Position numbers and translations under genes: made by a program
The notes under the pieces: generated by a model
What the model was told of the DNA's origin: nothing
The model's input: only the letters and a program-made list of their open reading frames with translations
The model's database searches: none
Part shown: piece by piece, positions 9,481 through 22,650 of the stretch
Layout: every line of letters starts with the position of its first letter
Position numbering within the stretch: the stretch's first letter is position 1
Assembly (NCBI GenBank): GCA_942486035.1
Contig: CALNXK010000126.1
Location: forward strand, 714,501-778,500
Direction: 5' to 3'
Source: Porites lobata
Lineage: Eukaryota > Cnidaria > Anthozoa > Scleractinia > Poritidae
Length of the DNA: 64,000 bases

Positions 9481-11096
9481 CAAGAGGATAATGCACAAAG
9501 CAAACTCAACTAAAGGAGGAGTAAGATTTCAACTGGTCTTATTGCTACTCATATGATGCCACCTATGAACGATAGAAAAACCAATTGTGAGCGTCCATCT
9601 GGCACAGCTCGATGTTATTGTGCATCATTTTTCGGTTACTGCGCCTCTGAAGTGTCATTCCTAGCAAAATTGCCAGGGGGCATAGCCAGCCCATACTGAG
9701 ATCTGTAGGCCCAAGCCTAAAACTTTTTGGTTTGATCACTCTACCGCTTGTAATAAATTATGCATTGCTGGAGTGAGCTTAAAAGGTTAAGTCTATTGGT
9801 GAGGTCAGTGTGTATTAGCAGTGCGTGCAATTTTCAGGATATCTATGTTAAATGAAAGTCAGCCAGGCCTACAACTGGTCGAAAAGCTGGCTACACCCTT
9901 GACTGCTTGCTGATCGTGGTAGTGAGCTTTCTTTGTATGTCTGATCCACAATATTTGTCCTGTATCCTTTCGTTTCTCTATTAAGGTTTTGCTCAAATAA
10001 ATTTTCAAGAATGCAAACGGCTGTCTCCTATAGGTTTTGCCGCACGGATTAAAGAGGGCCCAAAATCCAACTTGCAATGACATTGAACCTATTAATGATT
10101 CGGAGATGGACGCTCTACAGCTTCATAGGCTCCTCGTTAGGCCCTGTTCCTTATTCCCAGTAAATTTTCACAACAACAACAGCAACAAAAGTACGTTTCA
10201 TATTAGCTTGCGATATTTGGTGGTGAGGTGAGGCACGAATATTTGTATTCCCTACTAGGTTATTTAGTTTCTTTTCATGATTTATTTCAGTACCGTGCAG
10301 TACACGAAAAATTACTCGCATAATAAGATGATTATCGAAATAGTGAATGCTGCTGATAGAATCAAGGGAATAATCTATCCACAAAAAAGTAACTGGTTTG
10401 ATAAAAATAACATCCTACTATACGTATACTTACTTTTTTTTTTTTACTTCAGACAACATTGATTCGGGGTGACGGGATTTCTGGCGTTTAAAAAGAATGA
10501 AATAATAAATGAATTAAATGTTTGTAAAAAGCACCCGTTTTAAACAAGTGTGTCAACTACTTTTGTCCCTCATGTAGCTTCGCAAAAATAGTAATAATTT
10601 CTTGCAAAATTACAACATTTTGAAATGACTTTTAAATACGACTCATTAATAACGGTTTTGGACTGATTAGTGTTCAACTCGGTCTGTAATGATACGAGTG
10701 ATTACTGAAATGGACGACACAAAGTCCTGGTATCAATTAATCATAACCATTGCAATTTCCGAGGAAATAAATACATCCTTTTTTGGTGGAAGAGCTTTTA
10801 ATAACAATCATCCAAAATAAGGGAAACTTTCCCCAATTTCTCTCTCAGAGACAGTCTAATGTTACAAATTCGTCCAATTTGGAGAATCCCCAGTTTACTA
10901 GGTTAAGCGGTTGTTGCTATGCTTATTGAGATAACTTCTGTGATTGGTGGATTTTGCCAAGTGCAGTTAATAATGAGTTTTAGAAATAAAAAGAGAAGCC
11001 TCCAGAGTCGTCAGGAATTGATCAGTAGTTTTATGTTTACACTTATTTCCATGGCAAGAAAACAAATTTAAAGGACGACAAAAGAGAGAAAGAGAA

Positions 11097-11351
11097 GTGA
11101 AAAATGCAGAAGCAGAGCAAACTCCCCAAAACAGAACAGGAATATTCACACAACACCAGCTCTTTGGCCTTGAACTAGAATTTGAACTAAAAGAAATTGT
11201 GTCAAGTAATGAAATTTCCGATATTTCTCAAAGACTGCAACTTAGTGAACCCCAAGTTAGACCTTCGTTTTAACACAGACGAGCAAAATGGAGGAGAAAA
11301 GGAATGCTACGCAGACCTGATGCTCACTGCAAAAGGAAACTTTACGCTTAA
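11097..11351 (+). pseudogene. Homeobox remnant, U3
   Basis: 255 nt. The TAA at position 50 of the homeodomain falls at 11271-11273. No private indel. Confidence 0.82.
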
Positions 11352-12749
11352 AAGCTTGTTAACTGGATTTATAGCCATTGACATTTTTATGGTTGGTGGC
11401 TTCTAGAGAAGCCGTTTTTTTAATAATAGCCTTAGCATTCAAAGCTAAAGACTGTCAATTATCTGAGCTATTTTAGCTGAAAAGCTGTCCTTTTGTTCCT
11501 GTTGTTCTTCTTTGGAAAACAAACGTTTCATCACTGATTGGCAGTTTTCTTTACTGTCCAAATTTGTGCTGTGAATCTTCTTCATATGCCTGTCAAGCCA
11601 TGAAATGAATATGTTGATTGACATGCTTCACCAAAGAGCAGTTTACTAGGTTTTGAAGAGGATGCTTTAAATTGTTCTTCTTGGTCTTTCTTGGATGACA
11701 TCGTTTCAAATGTTTGTCCAACCCTTTGAAATACAAGCCAGCTTGTTAACAACCAGAAAATCAGCAGTAAACATCTGAAGCCATGATTTCTAATAACGCT
11801 TACTCAGTAGCTACGCAATCGAACTTTGTCTGCCATTGGCTTGGCAATACAAATGTACAATGTACACCTGGGATTTGAGGCCAGATGTATTTGCATAATC
11901 ATAGTAAGCACGTGGCACCTCGTGCTTGACTTCATTTGCCTATCAAAAACGCAAAACAAATAATGCCTTCTCTGCAGAGCGCACTATGCGATTCGTGCCA
12001 GGGTTCAGTGCTATTTAGAGTTCAACCCTCATTTAAAATGGAATTACTGTTTTTCGATTTTCTTTTGTAATATTTTCAATTGCTCGAATGGTTCCCTGCC
12101 TGGTGGCTACACAGAATTTCTTCTCATTTCTCGTTTTTCCTACTTTTTCCATTCAAAGGAGAAAAGGTTTAACACTTAAACTTGGTCTTAATGTAACTGT
12201 AATGAAGTTGAAACGAATACAATAAGCTTCTCTCCAATTTTTTTTTTTTGGGACAAAATCTTAGAAAAATTGTGTCTTGGGACAGGAAGACATGAAGCTG
12301 AACTGTAATTTGGTATGTATATTATTTCGTCCCGAGAAGACCATTTCAAGGTTTTTTTTTTCCTTTGAGGGAAAGGAAGAACAACAGGAAAACATGGCCA
12401 ATCTTTGCTTTAAAGCGCTAACAAGTGTATGCTGCAGTTAAATGGTCATCATTTGTAATAGTCGATCATGCACACGCATTATACCTGTTTTAAGACAGAT
12501 GTAGACTTTACAACAAGTTGACTTTTTTTGAGCAACATAGTTGTGAAAAAAGAGTGCCCAACGAAAATGGACTTTCAGAAAGTCTAAGGCAGATGTGTAG
12601 GAATTTTAGTACCTTCTGGAGGCCTCGGTTGTCGGCTTTGGGTTTACCTCTAGCAAAATTTGGTTTCGTGTCTGGTTTGAATTTGCAACAGAACCTGGAA
12701 ACAAAAACTTTTTAACCTATTAATTCATTGATCTAGACCATTTTTATAA

Positions 12750-13158
12750 GCGTCAAAGAACACAATACAATACCTGCACCAAAATGGTGTCGCTCACCGA
12801 GATCTTAAGCCAGCAAATATCCTGATCAGCAATTAACATTATTGTGATTTGGCAATCGATGATATAGAGCAAGCCTGGGAATGCCACCCTTTAGTTCGTA
12901 AAGTTGCTGATTTTGGCGAAGGCTGCTTTGGTGAAATACAGACTAATTCCAGTCTACAGTCCAAAACGAATCGCGTAAACCAAGGTACACCCATGTATAT
13001 GGCCCCGAGATGCTAGTTGAAGAGATGCGATTGCCAGTTGCATCAGCAGTCTTTTGGCATGATCTTCTCTGTCCTTATTAATTGAGCATCTGGTACCCAT
13101 ACTATGGGAAAATTCAAGAAGCCCTAGAGGAGGGGAAAGCGCCTATTTGGACGTTTGA
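12750..13158 (+). pseudogene. Protein kinase remnant, U3
   Basis: TAA at 12834-12836. The C run at the APE codons is four (13003-13006), so the frame is lost exactly at the end of the activation segment. Confidence 0.83.
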
Positions 13159-13232
13159 GAATCTCTTTAAGAACAGGAAAGTTTGAGTTTGATAGCAGCT
13201 ACACGGTGGAGACCAAGAATGAAAAGATATAA

Positions 13233-13867
13233 TGTGACAAGAGCTGCAAATCCTTTCGCGATGGTGGTGGTTTCTGCCCTCATGTTCTTGTTGTTGCAGA
13301 GAAAATTGAAAAGCTGCGAAGCTTCATGGATTCCTACAAGAAATCTAGTAACAAACTGGGCAACATCAGCGCAAACCTCCCTAAACAACTTGGGGAAAGC
13401 CAAATCAAGAAAAGAAACCAAGAAGAGGAAAAAAAAATGTGAGCCAGGAACCAGTCCTGTTAGAGGAAGACTATTCCGACATGATGGCACCAAAACCCAT
13501 GAGGTAAACCGAATATTACCAAAATGACGAGCCCTTCTATGTAGTATTCATTCATCACTATGCAAACGCAACAACATGCATTGGTTGCACAAATGAGTTC
13601 CCCAAGCGAGTACAGATAGCACCCTACAACATTGCCATACTTCGCAAAGAGCGTTACTGGTACCTAAAAAAAAAGATGATCAAGGGAATGTTGAAATGGT
13701 ACCAACCCATAAAAAAAAAGGCCAAGAGGTTTTACTGCGTACATAAAGAGTGTATTCTTCGAAGGCACCCTTAGTTCTGGAGAGGTTTGGTAACTGTCTC
13801 TACTAATGTCCAGGGGCGCTTGAAAGAGAGCCACAAGGATCTATATGCAATGCTAAAGTTTAGATAA
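13233..13867 (+). pseudogene. CxxC...CxHxxC ORF remnant, U4
   Basis: The G run near 13392 is four and the following A run is longer. The later A runs near 13667 and 13710 are nine each, so the frame shifts several times. Confidence 0.55.
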
Positions 13868-15487
13868 CAAGAGGATAATGCACAAAGCAAACTCAACTAA
13901 AGGAGGAGTAAGATTTCAACTGGTCTTATTGCTACTCATATGATGCCACCTATGAACGATAGAAAAACCAATTGTGAGCGTCCATCTGGCACAGCTTGAT
14001 GTTATTGTGCATCATTTTTTCGGTTACTGCGCCTCTGAAGTGTCATTCCTAGCAAAATTGCCAGGGGGCATAGCCAGCCCATACTGAGATCTGTAGGCCC
14101 AAGCCTAAAACTTTTTGGTTTGATCGCTCTACCGCTTGTAATAAATTATGCATTGCTGGAGTGAGCTTAAAAGGTTAAGTCTATTGGTGAGGTCAGTGTG
14201 TATTAGCAGTGCGTGCAATTTTCAGGATATCTATGTTAAATGAAAGTCAGCCAGGCCTACAACTGGTCGAAAAGCTGGCTACACCCTTGACTGCTTGCTG
14301 ATCGTGGTAGTGAGCTTTCTTTGTATGTCTGATCCACAATATTTGTCCTGTATCCTTTCGTTTCTCTATTAAGGTTTTGCTCAAATAAATTTTCAAGAAT
14401 GCAAACGGCTGTCTCCTATAGGTTTTGCCGCACGGATTAAAGAGGGCCCAAAATCTAACTTGCAATGACATTGAACCTATTAATGATTCGGAGATGGACG
14501 CTCTACAGCTTCATAGGCTCCTCGTTAGGCCCTGTTCCTTATTCCCAGTAAATTTTCACAACAACAACAGCAACAAAAAAAGTACGTTTCATATTAGCTT
14601 GCGATATTTGGTGGTGAGGTGAGGCACGAATATTTGTATTTCCTACTAGGTTATTTAGTTTCTTTTCATGATTTATTTCAGTACCGCAGCAGTACACGAA
14701 AAATTACTCGCATAATAAGATGATTATCGAAATAGTGAATGCTGCTGATAGAATCAAGGGAATAATCTATCCACAAAAAAGTAACTGGTTTGATAAAAAT
14801 AACATCCTACTATACGTATACTTACTTTTTTTTTACTTCAGACAACATTGATTCGGGGGGTGACGGGATTTACGGCGTTTAAAAAGAATGAAATAATAAA
14901 TGAATTAAATGTTTGTAAAAAGCACCCGTTTTAAACAAGTGTGTCAACTACTTTTGTCCCTCATGTAGCTTCGCAAAATAGTAATAATTTCTTGCAAAAT
15001 TACAACATTTTGAAATGACTTTTAAATACGACTCATTAATAACGGTTTTGGACTGATTAGTGTTCAACTCGGTCTGTAATGATACGAGTGATTACTGAAA
15101 TGGACGACACAAAGTCCTGGTATCAATTAATCATAACCATTGCAATTTCCGAGGAAATAAATACATCCTTTTTTGGTGGAAGAGCTTTTAATAACAATCA
15201 TCCAAAATAAGGGAAACTTTCCCCAATTTCTCTCTCAGAGACAGTCTAATGTTACAAATTCGTCCAATTTGGAGAATCCCCAGTTTACTAGGTTAAGCGG
15301 TTGTTGCTATGCTTATTGAGATAACTTCTGTGATTGGTGGATTTTTGCCAAGTGCAGTTAATAATGAGTTTTAGAAATAAAAAGAGAAGCCTCCAGAGTC
15401 GTCAGGAATTGATCAGTAGTTTTATGTTTACACTTATTTCCATGGCAAGAAAACAAATTTAAAGGACGACAAAAGAGAGAAAGAGAA

Positions 15488-15739
15488 GTGAAAAATGCAG
15501 AAGCAGAGCAAACTCCCCAAAACAGAACAGGAATATTCACACAACACCAGCTCTTTGGCCTTGAACTAGAATTTGAACTAAAAGAAATTGTGTCAAGTAA
15601 TGAAATTTCCGATATTTCTCAAAGACTGCAACTTAGTGAACCCCAAGTTAGACCTTCGTTTTAACACAGACGAGCAAAATGGAGAAAAGGAATGCTACGC
15701 AGACCTGATGCTCACTGCAAAAGGAAACTTTACGCTTAA
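15488..15739 (+). pseudogene. Homeobox remnant, U4
   Basis: 252 nt. Besides the shared TAA (15662-15664) it has lost three bases in the ATGGAGGAGAAAAGG stretch, removing one residue from the basic RRAKWRRK end without changing frame. Confidence 0.82.
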
Positions 15740-17132
15740 AAGCTTGTTAACTGGATTTATAGCCATTGACATTTTTATGGTTGGTGGCTTCTAGAGAAGC
15801 CGTTTTTTTCTAATAGCCTTAGCATTCAAAGCTAAAGACTGTCAATTATCTGAGCTATTTTAGCTGAAAAGCTGTCCTTTTGTTCCTGTTGTTCTTCTTT
15901 GGAAAACAAACGTTTCATCACTGATTGGCAGTTTTCTTTACTGTCCAAATTTGTGCTGTGAATCTTCTTCATATGCCTGTCAAGCCATGAAATGAATATG
16001 TTGATTGACATGCTTCACCAAAGAGCAGTTTACTAGGTTTTGAAGAGGATGCTTTAAATTGTTCTTCTTGGTCTTTCTTGGATGACATCGTTTCAAATGT
16101 TTGTCCAACCCTTTGAAATACAAGCCAGCTTGTTAACAACCAGAAAATCAGCAGTAAACATCTGAAGCCATGATTTCTAATAATAACGCTACTCAGTAGC
16201 TACGCAATCGAACTTTGTCTGCCATTGGCTTGGCAATACAAATGTACAATGTACACCTGGGATTTGAGGCCAGATGTATTTGCATAATCATAGTAAGCAC
16301 GTGGCACCTCGTGCTTGACTTCATTTGCCTATCAAAAAAATAAAACAAATAATGCCTTCTCTGCAGAGCGCACTATGCGATTCGTGCCAGGGTTCAGTGC
16401 TATTTAGAGTTCAACCCTCATTTAAAATGGAATTACTGTTTTTCGATTTTCTTTTGTAATATTTTCAATTGCTCGAATGGTTCCCTGCCTGGTGGCTACA
16501 CAGAATTTCTTCTCATTTCTCGTTTTTCCTACTTTTTCCATTCAAAGGAGAAAAGGTGTAACACTTAAACTTGGTCTTAATGTAACTGTAATGAAGTTGA
16601 AACGAATACAATAAGCTTCTCTCCAATTTTTTTAGGGACAAAATCTTAGAAAAATTGTGTCTTGGGACAGGAAGACATGAAGCTGAACTGTAATTTGGTA
16701 TGTATATTATTTCGTCCCGAGAAGACCATTTCAAGGTTTTTTTTTTCCTTTGAGGGAAAGGAAGAACAACAGGAAAACATGGCCAATCTTTGCTTTAAAG
16801 CGCTAACAAGTGTATGCTGCAGTTAAATGGTCATCATTTGTAATAGTCGATCATGCACACGCATTATACCTGTTTTAAGACAGATGTAGACTTTACCACA
16901 AGTTGACTTTTTTGAGCAACATAGTTGTGAAAAAAGAGTGCCCAACGAAAATGGACTTTCAGAAAGTCTAAGGCAGATGTGTAGGAATTTTAGTACCTTC
17001 TGGAGGCCTCGGTTGTCGGCTTTGGGTTTCCTCTAGCAAAATTTGGTTTCGTGTCTGGTTTGAATTTGCAACAGAACCTGGAAACAAAAACTTTTTAACC
17101 TATTAATTCATTGATCTAGACCATTTTTATGA

Positions 17133-17540
17133 GCGTCAAAGAACACAATACAATACCTGCACCAAAATGGTGGTGTCACCTCACCGATCTTAAGCCAGCA
17201 AATATCCTGATCAGCAATTAACATTATTGTGATTTGGCAATCGATTATATAGAGCAAGCCTGGGAATGCCACCCTTTAGTTCGTAAAGTTGCTGATTTTG
17301 GCGAAGGCTGCTTTGGTGAAATACAGACTAATTCCAGTCTACAGTCCAAAACGAATCGCGTAAACCAAGGTACACCCATGTATATGGCCCCGAGATGCTA
17401 GTTGAAGAGATGCGATTGCCAGTTGCATCAGCAGTCTTTTGGCATGATCTTCTCTGTCCTTATTAATTGAGCATCTGGTACCCATACTATGGGAAAATTC
17501 AAGAAGCCCTAGAAGGGAAAGCGCCTATTTGGACGTTTGA
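17133..17540 (+). pseudogene. Protein kinase remnant, U4
   Basis: The most damaged catalytic loop: GGTGGTGTCACCTCACCGATC (near 17169) replaces the standard sequence and removes the HRD reading. It also has TAA at 17219-17221, GATTATAT (Asp to Tyr) near 17243 and four C at 17388-17391. Confidence 0.8.
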
Positions 17541-17614
17541 GAATCTCTTTAAGAACAGGAAAGTTTGAGTTTGATAGCAGCTACACGGTGGAGACCAAGA
17601 ATGAAAAGATATAA

Positions 17615-18252
17615 TGTGACAAGAGCTGCAAATCCTTTCGCGATGGTGGTGGTTTCTGCCCTCATGTTCTTGTTGTTGCAGAGAAAATTGAAAAGCTGCG
17701 AAGCTTCATGGATTCCTACAAGAAATCTAGTAACAAACTGGGCAACATCAGCGCAAACCTCCCTAAACAACTTGGGGAAAGCCAAATCAAGAAAAGAAAC
17801 CAAGAAGAGGAAAAAAAAACAATGTGAGCCAGGAACCAGTCCTGTTAGAGGAAGACTATTCCGACATGATGGCACCAAAACCCATGAGGTAAACCGAATA
17901 TTACCAAAATGACGAGCCCTTCTATGTAGTATTCATTCATCACTATGCAAACGCAACAACATGCATTGGTTGCACAAATGAGTTCCCCAAGCGAGTACAG
18001 ATAGCACCCTACAACATTGCCATACTTCAAAAAGAGCGTTACTGGTACCTAAAAAAAATGATGATCAAGGGAATGTTGAAATGGTACCAACCCATAAAAA
18101 GAAGGCCAAGAGGTTTTACTGCGTACATAAAAGAGTGTATTCTTCGAAGGCACCCTTAGTTCTGGAGAGGTTTGGTAACTGTCTCTACTAATGTCCAGGG
18201 GCGCTTGAAAGAGAGCCACAAGGATCTATATGCAATACTAAAGTTTAGATAA
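17615..18252 (+). pseudogene. CxxC...CxHxxC ORF remnant, U5
   Basis: CTTCAAAAAGAGC near 18026 replaces CTTCGCAAAGAGC, and AAAATGATGATC near 18054 replaces AAAGATGATC. An extra A lies in CATAAAAGAG near 18127. Confidence 0.55.
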
Positions 18253-19559
18253 CAAGAGGATAATGCACAAAGCAAACTCAACTAAAGGAGGAGTAAGATT
18301 TCAACTGGTCTTATTGCTACTCATATGATGCCACCTATGAACGATAGAAAAACCAATTGTGAGCGTCCATCTGGCACAGCTTGATGTTATTGTGCATCAT
18401 TTTTTTTCGTTACTGCGCCTCTGAAGTGTCATTCCTAGCAAAATTGCCAGGGGGCATAGCCAGCCCATACTGAGATCTGTAGGCCCAAGCCTAAAACTTT
18501 TTGTTTTGATCGCTCTACCGCTTGTAATAAATTATGCATTGCTGGAGTGAGCTTAAAAGGTTAAGTCTATTGGTGAGGTCAGTGTGTATTAGCAGTGCGT
18601 GCAATTTTCAGGATATCTATGTTAAATGAAAGTCAGCCAGGCCTACAACTGGTCGAAAAGCTGGCTACACCCTTGACTGCTTGCTGATCGTGGTAGTGAG
18701 CTTTCTTTGTATGTCTGATCCACAATATTTGTCCTGTATCCTTTCGTTTCTCTATTAAGGTTTTGCTCAAATAAATTTTCAAGAATGCAAACGGCTGTCT
18801 CCTATAGGTTTTGCCGCACGGATTAAAGAGGGCCCAAAATCTAACTTGCAATGACATTGAACCTATTAATGATTCGGAGATGGACGCTCTACAGCTTCAT
18901 AGGCTCCTCGTTAGGCCCTGTTCCTTATTCCCAGTAAATTTTCACAACAACAACAGCAACAAAAGTACGTTTCATATTAGCTTGCGATATTTGGTGGTGA
19001 GGTGAGGCACGAATATTTGTATTTCCTACTAGGTTATTTAGTTTCTTTTCATGATTTATTTCAGTACCGTGCAGTACACGAAAAATTACTCGCATAATAA
19101 GATGATTATCGAAATAGTGAATGCTGCTGATAGAATCAAGGGAATAATCTATCCACAAAAAAGTAACTGGTTTGATAAAAATAACATCCTACTATACGTA
19201 TACTTACTTTTTTTTTACTTCAGACAACATTGATTCGGGGGGTGACGGGATTTACGGCGTTTAAAAAGAATGAAATAATAAATGAATTAAATGTTTGTAA
19301 AAAGCACCCGTTTTAAACAAGTGTGTCAACTACTTTTGTCCCTCACGTAGCTTCGCAAAATAGTAATAATTTCTTGCAAAATTACAACATTTTGAAATGA
19401 CTTTTAAATACGACTCATTAATAACGGTTTTGGACTGATTAGTGTTCAACTCGGTCTGTAATGATACGAGTGATTACTGAAATGGACGACACAAAGTCCT
19501 GGTATCAATTAATCATAACCATTGCAATTTCCGAGGAAATAAATACATCCTTTTTGGTG

Positions 19560-19715
19560 AAAGAGCTTTAATTTAATACCAATTATCCAAAATTAGGGAA
19601 ACTTTCCCCAATTTGTCTCTGAGAGTAGACAGTCTAATGTTACAAATTCGTCCATTTCGGAAAATCCCCAGTTTGCTAGGTTAAGCGGTTGTTGCTATGC
19701 TATGCTATTGAGAGA
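19560..19715. other. Divergent tract in U5, upstream of the homeobox remnant
   Basis: About 156 bp differ from all other units at some 15 places: an altered AATTTAATACCAATTATCC segment near 19570, GTCTCTGAGAGTAGAC for CTCTCTCAGAGAC near 19615, TTTCGGAAAATCC near 19655 and a TATGCTATGCTATTGAGAG expansion near 19697. Flanks are standard array. In unit coordinates it lies about 140 bp upstream of where the U6 tract begins. On the minus strand it creates an ATG at 19658-19656 in a GAAATGG context, followed by about 20 open codons. Confidence 0.8.
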
Positions 19716-19881
19716 TAACTTCTGTGATTGGTGGATTTTTGCCAAGTGCAGTTAATAATGAGTTTTAGAAATAAAAAGAGAAGCCTCCAGAGTCGTCAGG
19801 AATTGATCAGTAGTTTTATGTTTACACTTATTTCCATGGCAAGAAAACAAATTTAAAGGACGACAAAAGAGAGAAAGAGAA

Positions 19882-20136
19882 GTGAAAAATGCAGAAGCAG
19901 AGCAAACTCCCCAAAACAGAACAGGAATATTCACACAACACCAGCTCTTTGGCCTTGAACTAGAATTTGAACTAAAAGAAATTGTGTCAAGTAATGAAAT
20001 TTCCGATATTTCTCAAAGACTGCAACTTAGTGAACCCCAAGTTAGACCTTCGTTTTAACACAGACGAGCAAAATGGAGGAGAAAAGGAATGCTACGCAGA
20101 CCTGATGCTCACTGCAAAAGGAAACTTTACGCTTAA
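19882..20136 (+). pseudogene. Homeobox remnant, U5
   Basis: 255 nt with the shared TAA at 20056-20058. This copy is standard array sequence although the divergent tract 19560-19715 lies only about 170 bp upstream. Confidence 0.82.
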
Positions 20137-21535
20137 AAAGCTTGTTAACTGGATTTATAGCCATTGACATTTTTGGTTGGTGGCTTCTAGAGAAGCCGTT
20201 TTTTTCTAATAGCCTTAGCATTCAAAGCTAAAGACTGTCAATTATCTGAGCTATTTTAGCTGAAAAGCTGTCCTTTTGTTCCTGTTGTTCTTCTTTGGAA
20301 AACAAACGTTTCATCACTGATTGGCAGTTTTCTTTACTGTCCAAATTTGTGCTGTGAATCTTCTTCATATGCCTGTCAAGCCATGAAATGAATATGTTGA
20401 TTGACATGCTTCACCAAAGAGCAGTTTACTAGGTTTTGAAGAGGATGCTTTAAATTGTTCTTCTTGGTCTTTCTTGGATGACATCGTTTCAAATGTTTGT
20501 CCAACCCTTTGAAATACAAGCCAGCTTGTTAACAACCAGAAAATCAGCAGTAAACATCTGAAGCCATGATTTCTAATAACGCTTACTCAGTAGCTACGCA
20601 ATCGAACTTTGTCTGCCATTGGCTTGGCAATACAAATGTACAATGTACACCTGGGATTTGAGGCCAGATGTATTTGCATAATCATAGTAAGCACGTGGCA
20701 CCTCGTGCTTGACTTCATTTGCCTATCAAAAACGCAAAAACAAATAATGCCTTCTCTGCAGAGCGCACTATGCGATTCGTGCCAGGGTTCAGTGCTATTT
20801 AGAGTTCAACCCTCATTTAAAATGGAATTACTGTTTTTCGATTTTCTTTTGTAATATTTTCAATTGCTCGAATGGTTCCCTGCCTGGTGGCTACACAGAA
20901 TTTCTTCTCATTTCTCGTTTTTCCTACTTTTTCCATTCAAAGGAGAAAAGGTGTAACACTTAAACTTGGTCTTAATGTAACTGTAATGAAGTTGAAACGA
21001 ATACAATAAGCTTCTCTCCAATTTTTTTTTTTTTAGGGACAAAATCTTAGAAAAATTGTGTCTTGGGACAGGAAGACATGAAGCTGAACTGTAATTTGGT
21101 ATGTATATTATTTCGTCCCGAGAAGACCATTTCAAGGTTTTTTTTCCTTTGAGGGAAAGGAAGAACAACAGGAAAACATGGCCAATCTTTGCTTTAAAAG
21201 CGCTAACAAGTGTATGCTGCAGTTAAATGGTCATCATTTGTAATAGTCGATCATGCACACGCATTATACCTGTTTTAAGACAGATGTAGACTTTACCACA
21301 AGTTGACTTTTTTTTGAGCAACATAGTTGTGAAAAAAGAGTGCCCAACGAAAATGGACTTTCAGAAAGTCTAAGGCAGATGTGTAGGAATTTTAGTACCT
21401 TCTGGAGGCCTCGGTTGTCGGCTTTGGGTTTACCTCTAGCAAAATTTGGTTTCGTGTCTGGTTTGAATTTGCAACAGAACCTGGAAACAAAAACTTTTTA
21501 ACCTATTAATTCATTGATCTAGACCATTTTTATGA

Positions 21536-21943
21536 GCGTCAAAAGAACACAATACAATACCTGCACCAAAATGGTGTCGCTCACCGAGATCTTAAGCCAG
21601 CAAATATCCTGATCAGCAATTAACATTATTGTGATTTGGCAATCGATGATATAGAGCAAGCCTGGGAATGCCACCCTTTAGTTCGTAAAGTTGCTGATTT
21701 TGGCGAAGGCTGCTTTGGTGAAATACAGACTAATTCCAGTCTACAGTCCAAAACGAATCGCGTAAACCAAGGTACACCCATGTATATGGCCCCGAGATGC
21801 TAGTTGAAGAGATGCGATTGCCAGTTGCATCAGCAGTCTTTTGGCATGATCTTCTCTGTCCTTATTAATTGAGCATCTGGTACCCATACTATGGGAAAAT
21901 TCAAGAAGCCCTAGAAGGGGAAAGCGCCTATTTGGACGTTTGA
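21536..21943 (+). pseudogene. Protein kinase remnant, U5
   Basis: An extra A at its start (GTCAAAAGAAC near 21538) and four C at 21790-21793 break the frame on both sides of the shared TAA (21621-21623). Confidence 0.82.
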
Positions 21944-22017
21944 GAATCTCTTTAAGAACAGGAAAGTTTGAGTTTGATAGCAGCTACACGGTGGAGACCA
22001 AGAATGAAAAGATATAA

Positions 22018-22650
22018 TGTGACAAGAGCTGCAAATCCTTTCGCGATGGTGGTGGTTTCTGCCCTCATGTTCTTGTTGTTGCAGAGAAAATTGAAAAGCT
22101 GCGAAGCTTCATGGATTCCTACAAGAAATCTAGTAACAAACTGGGCAACATCAGCGCAAACCTCCCTAAACAACTTGGGGGAAAGCCAAATCAAGAAAAG
22201 AAACCAAGAAGAGGAAAAAACAATGTGAGCCAGGAACCAGTCCTGTTAGAGGAAGACTATTCCGACATGATGGCACCAAAACCCATGAGGTAAACCGAAT
22301 ATTACCAAAATGACGAGCCCTTCTATGTAGTATTCATTCATCACTATGCAAACGCAACAACATGCATTGGTTGCACAAATGAGTTCCCCAAGCGAGTACA
22401 GATAGCACCCTACAACATTGCCATACTTCGCAAAGAGCGTTACTGGTACCTAAAAAAAGATGATCAAGGGAATGTTGAAATGGTACCAACCCATAAAAAG
22501 AAGGCCAAGAGGTTTTACTGCGTACATAAAGAGTGTATTCTTCGAAGGCACCCTTAGTTCTGGAGAGGTTTGGTAACTGTCTCTACTAATGTCCAGGGGC
22601 GCTTGAAAGAGAGCCACAAGGATCTATATGCAATGCTAAAGTTTAGATAA
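22018..22650 (+). pseudogene. CxxC...CxHxxC ORF remnant, U6
   Basis: 633 nt, same frame structure as the U2 copy with only the two shared stops. One of four least-damaged copies. Confidence 0.6.

Larger units (their letters stand above)
8766..13158 (+). repeat. Macrosatellite unit U3 (class A, first class B marker near its end)
   Basis: Length 4393 bp. The body has class A markers, including TTTACAACAAG near 12505. Near 13079 it reads TTAATTGAGC, the class B form, whereas the nearby CTAGAGGAGGGG near 13125 is still class A. It therefore marks the mosaic edge between the two classes. Local oddities are GCAACGCGCAAC near 9171 and CTTCTTCGAGG near 9367. Confidence 0.97.
13159..17540 (+). repeat. 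Macrosatellite unit U4 (first class B unit)
   Basis: Length 4382 bp. Class B markers start here: AACAACTTGG near 13384, CAGCTTGATG near 13993, GATCGCTCTACC near 14123, AATCTAACTTGC near 14453 and TTTACCACAAG near 16893. Its own changes are a rearranged catalytic-loop segment near 17170-17190, a 3 bp deletion in the homeobox remnant and a changed GTACCGCAGCAGTAC near 14683. Confidence 0.97.
17541..21943 (+). repeat. Macrosatellite unit U5 (class B, divergent tract)
   Basis: The longest unit (4403 bp). It contains the divergent segment 19560-19715 upstream of the homeobox remnant; sequence on both sides is ordinary array. It has the CTCACGTAG variant near 19342, shared with U7, U8 and U14. Confidence 0.97.
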
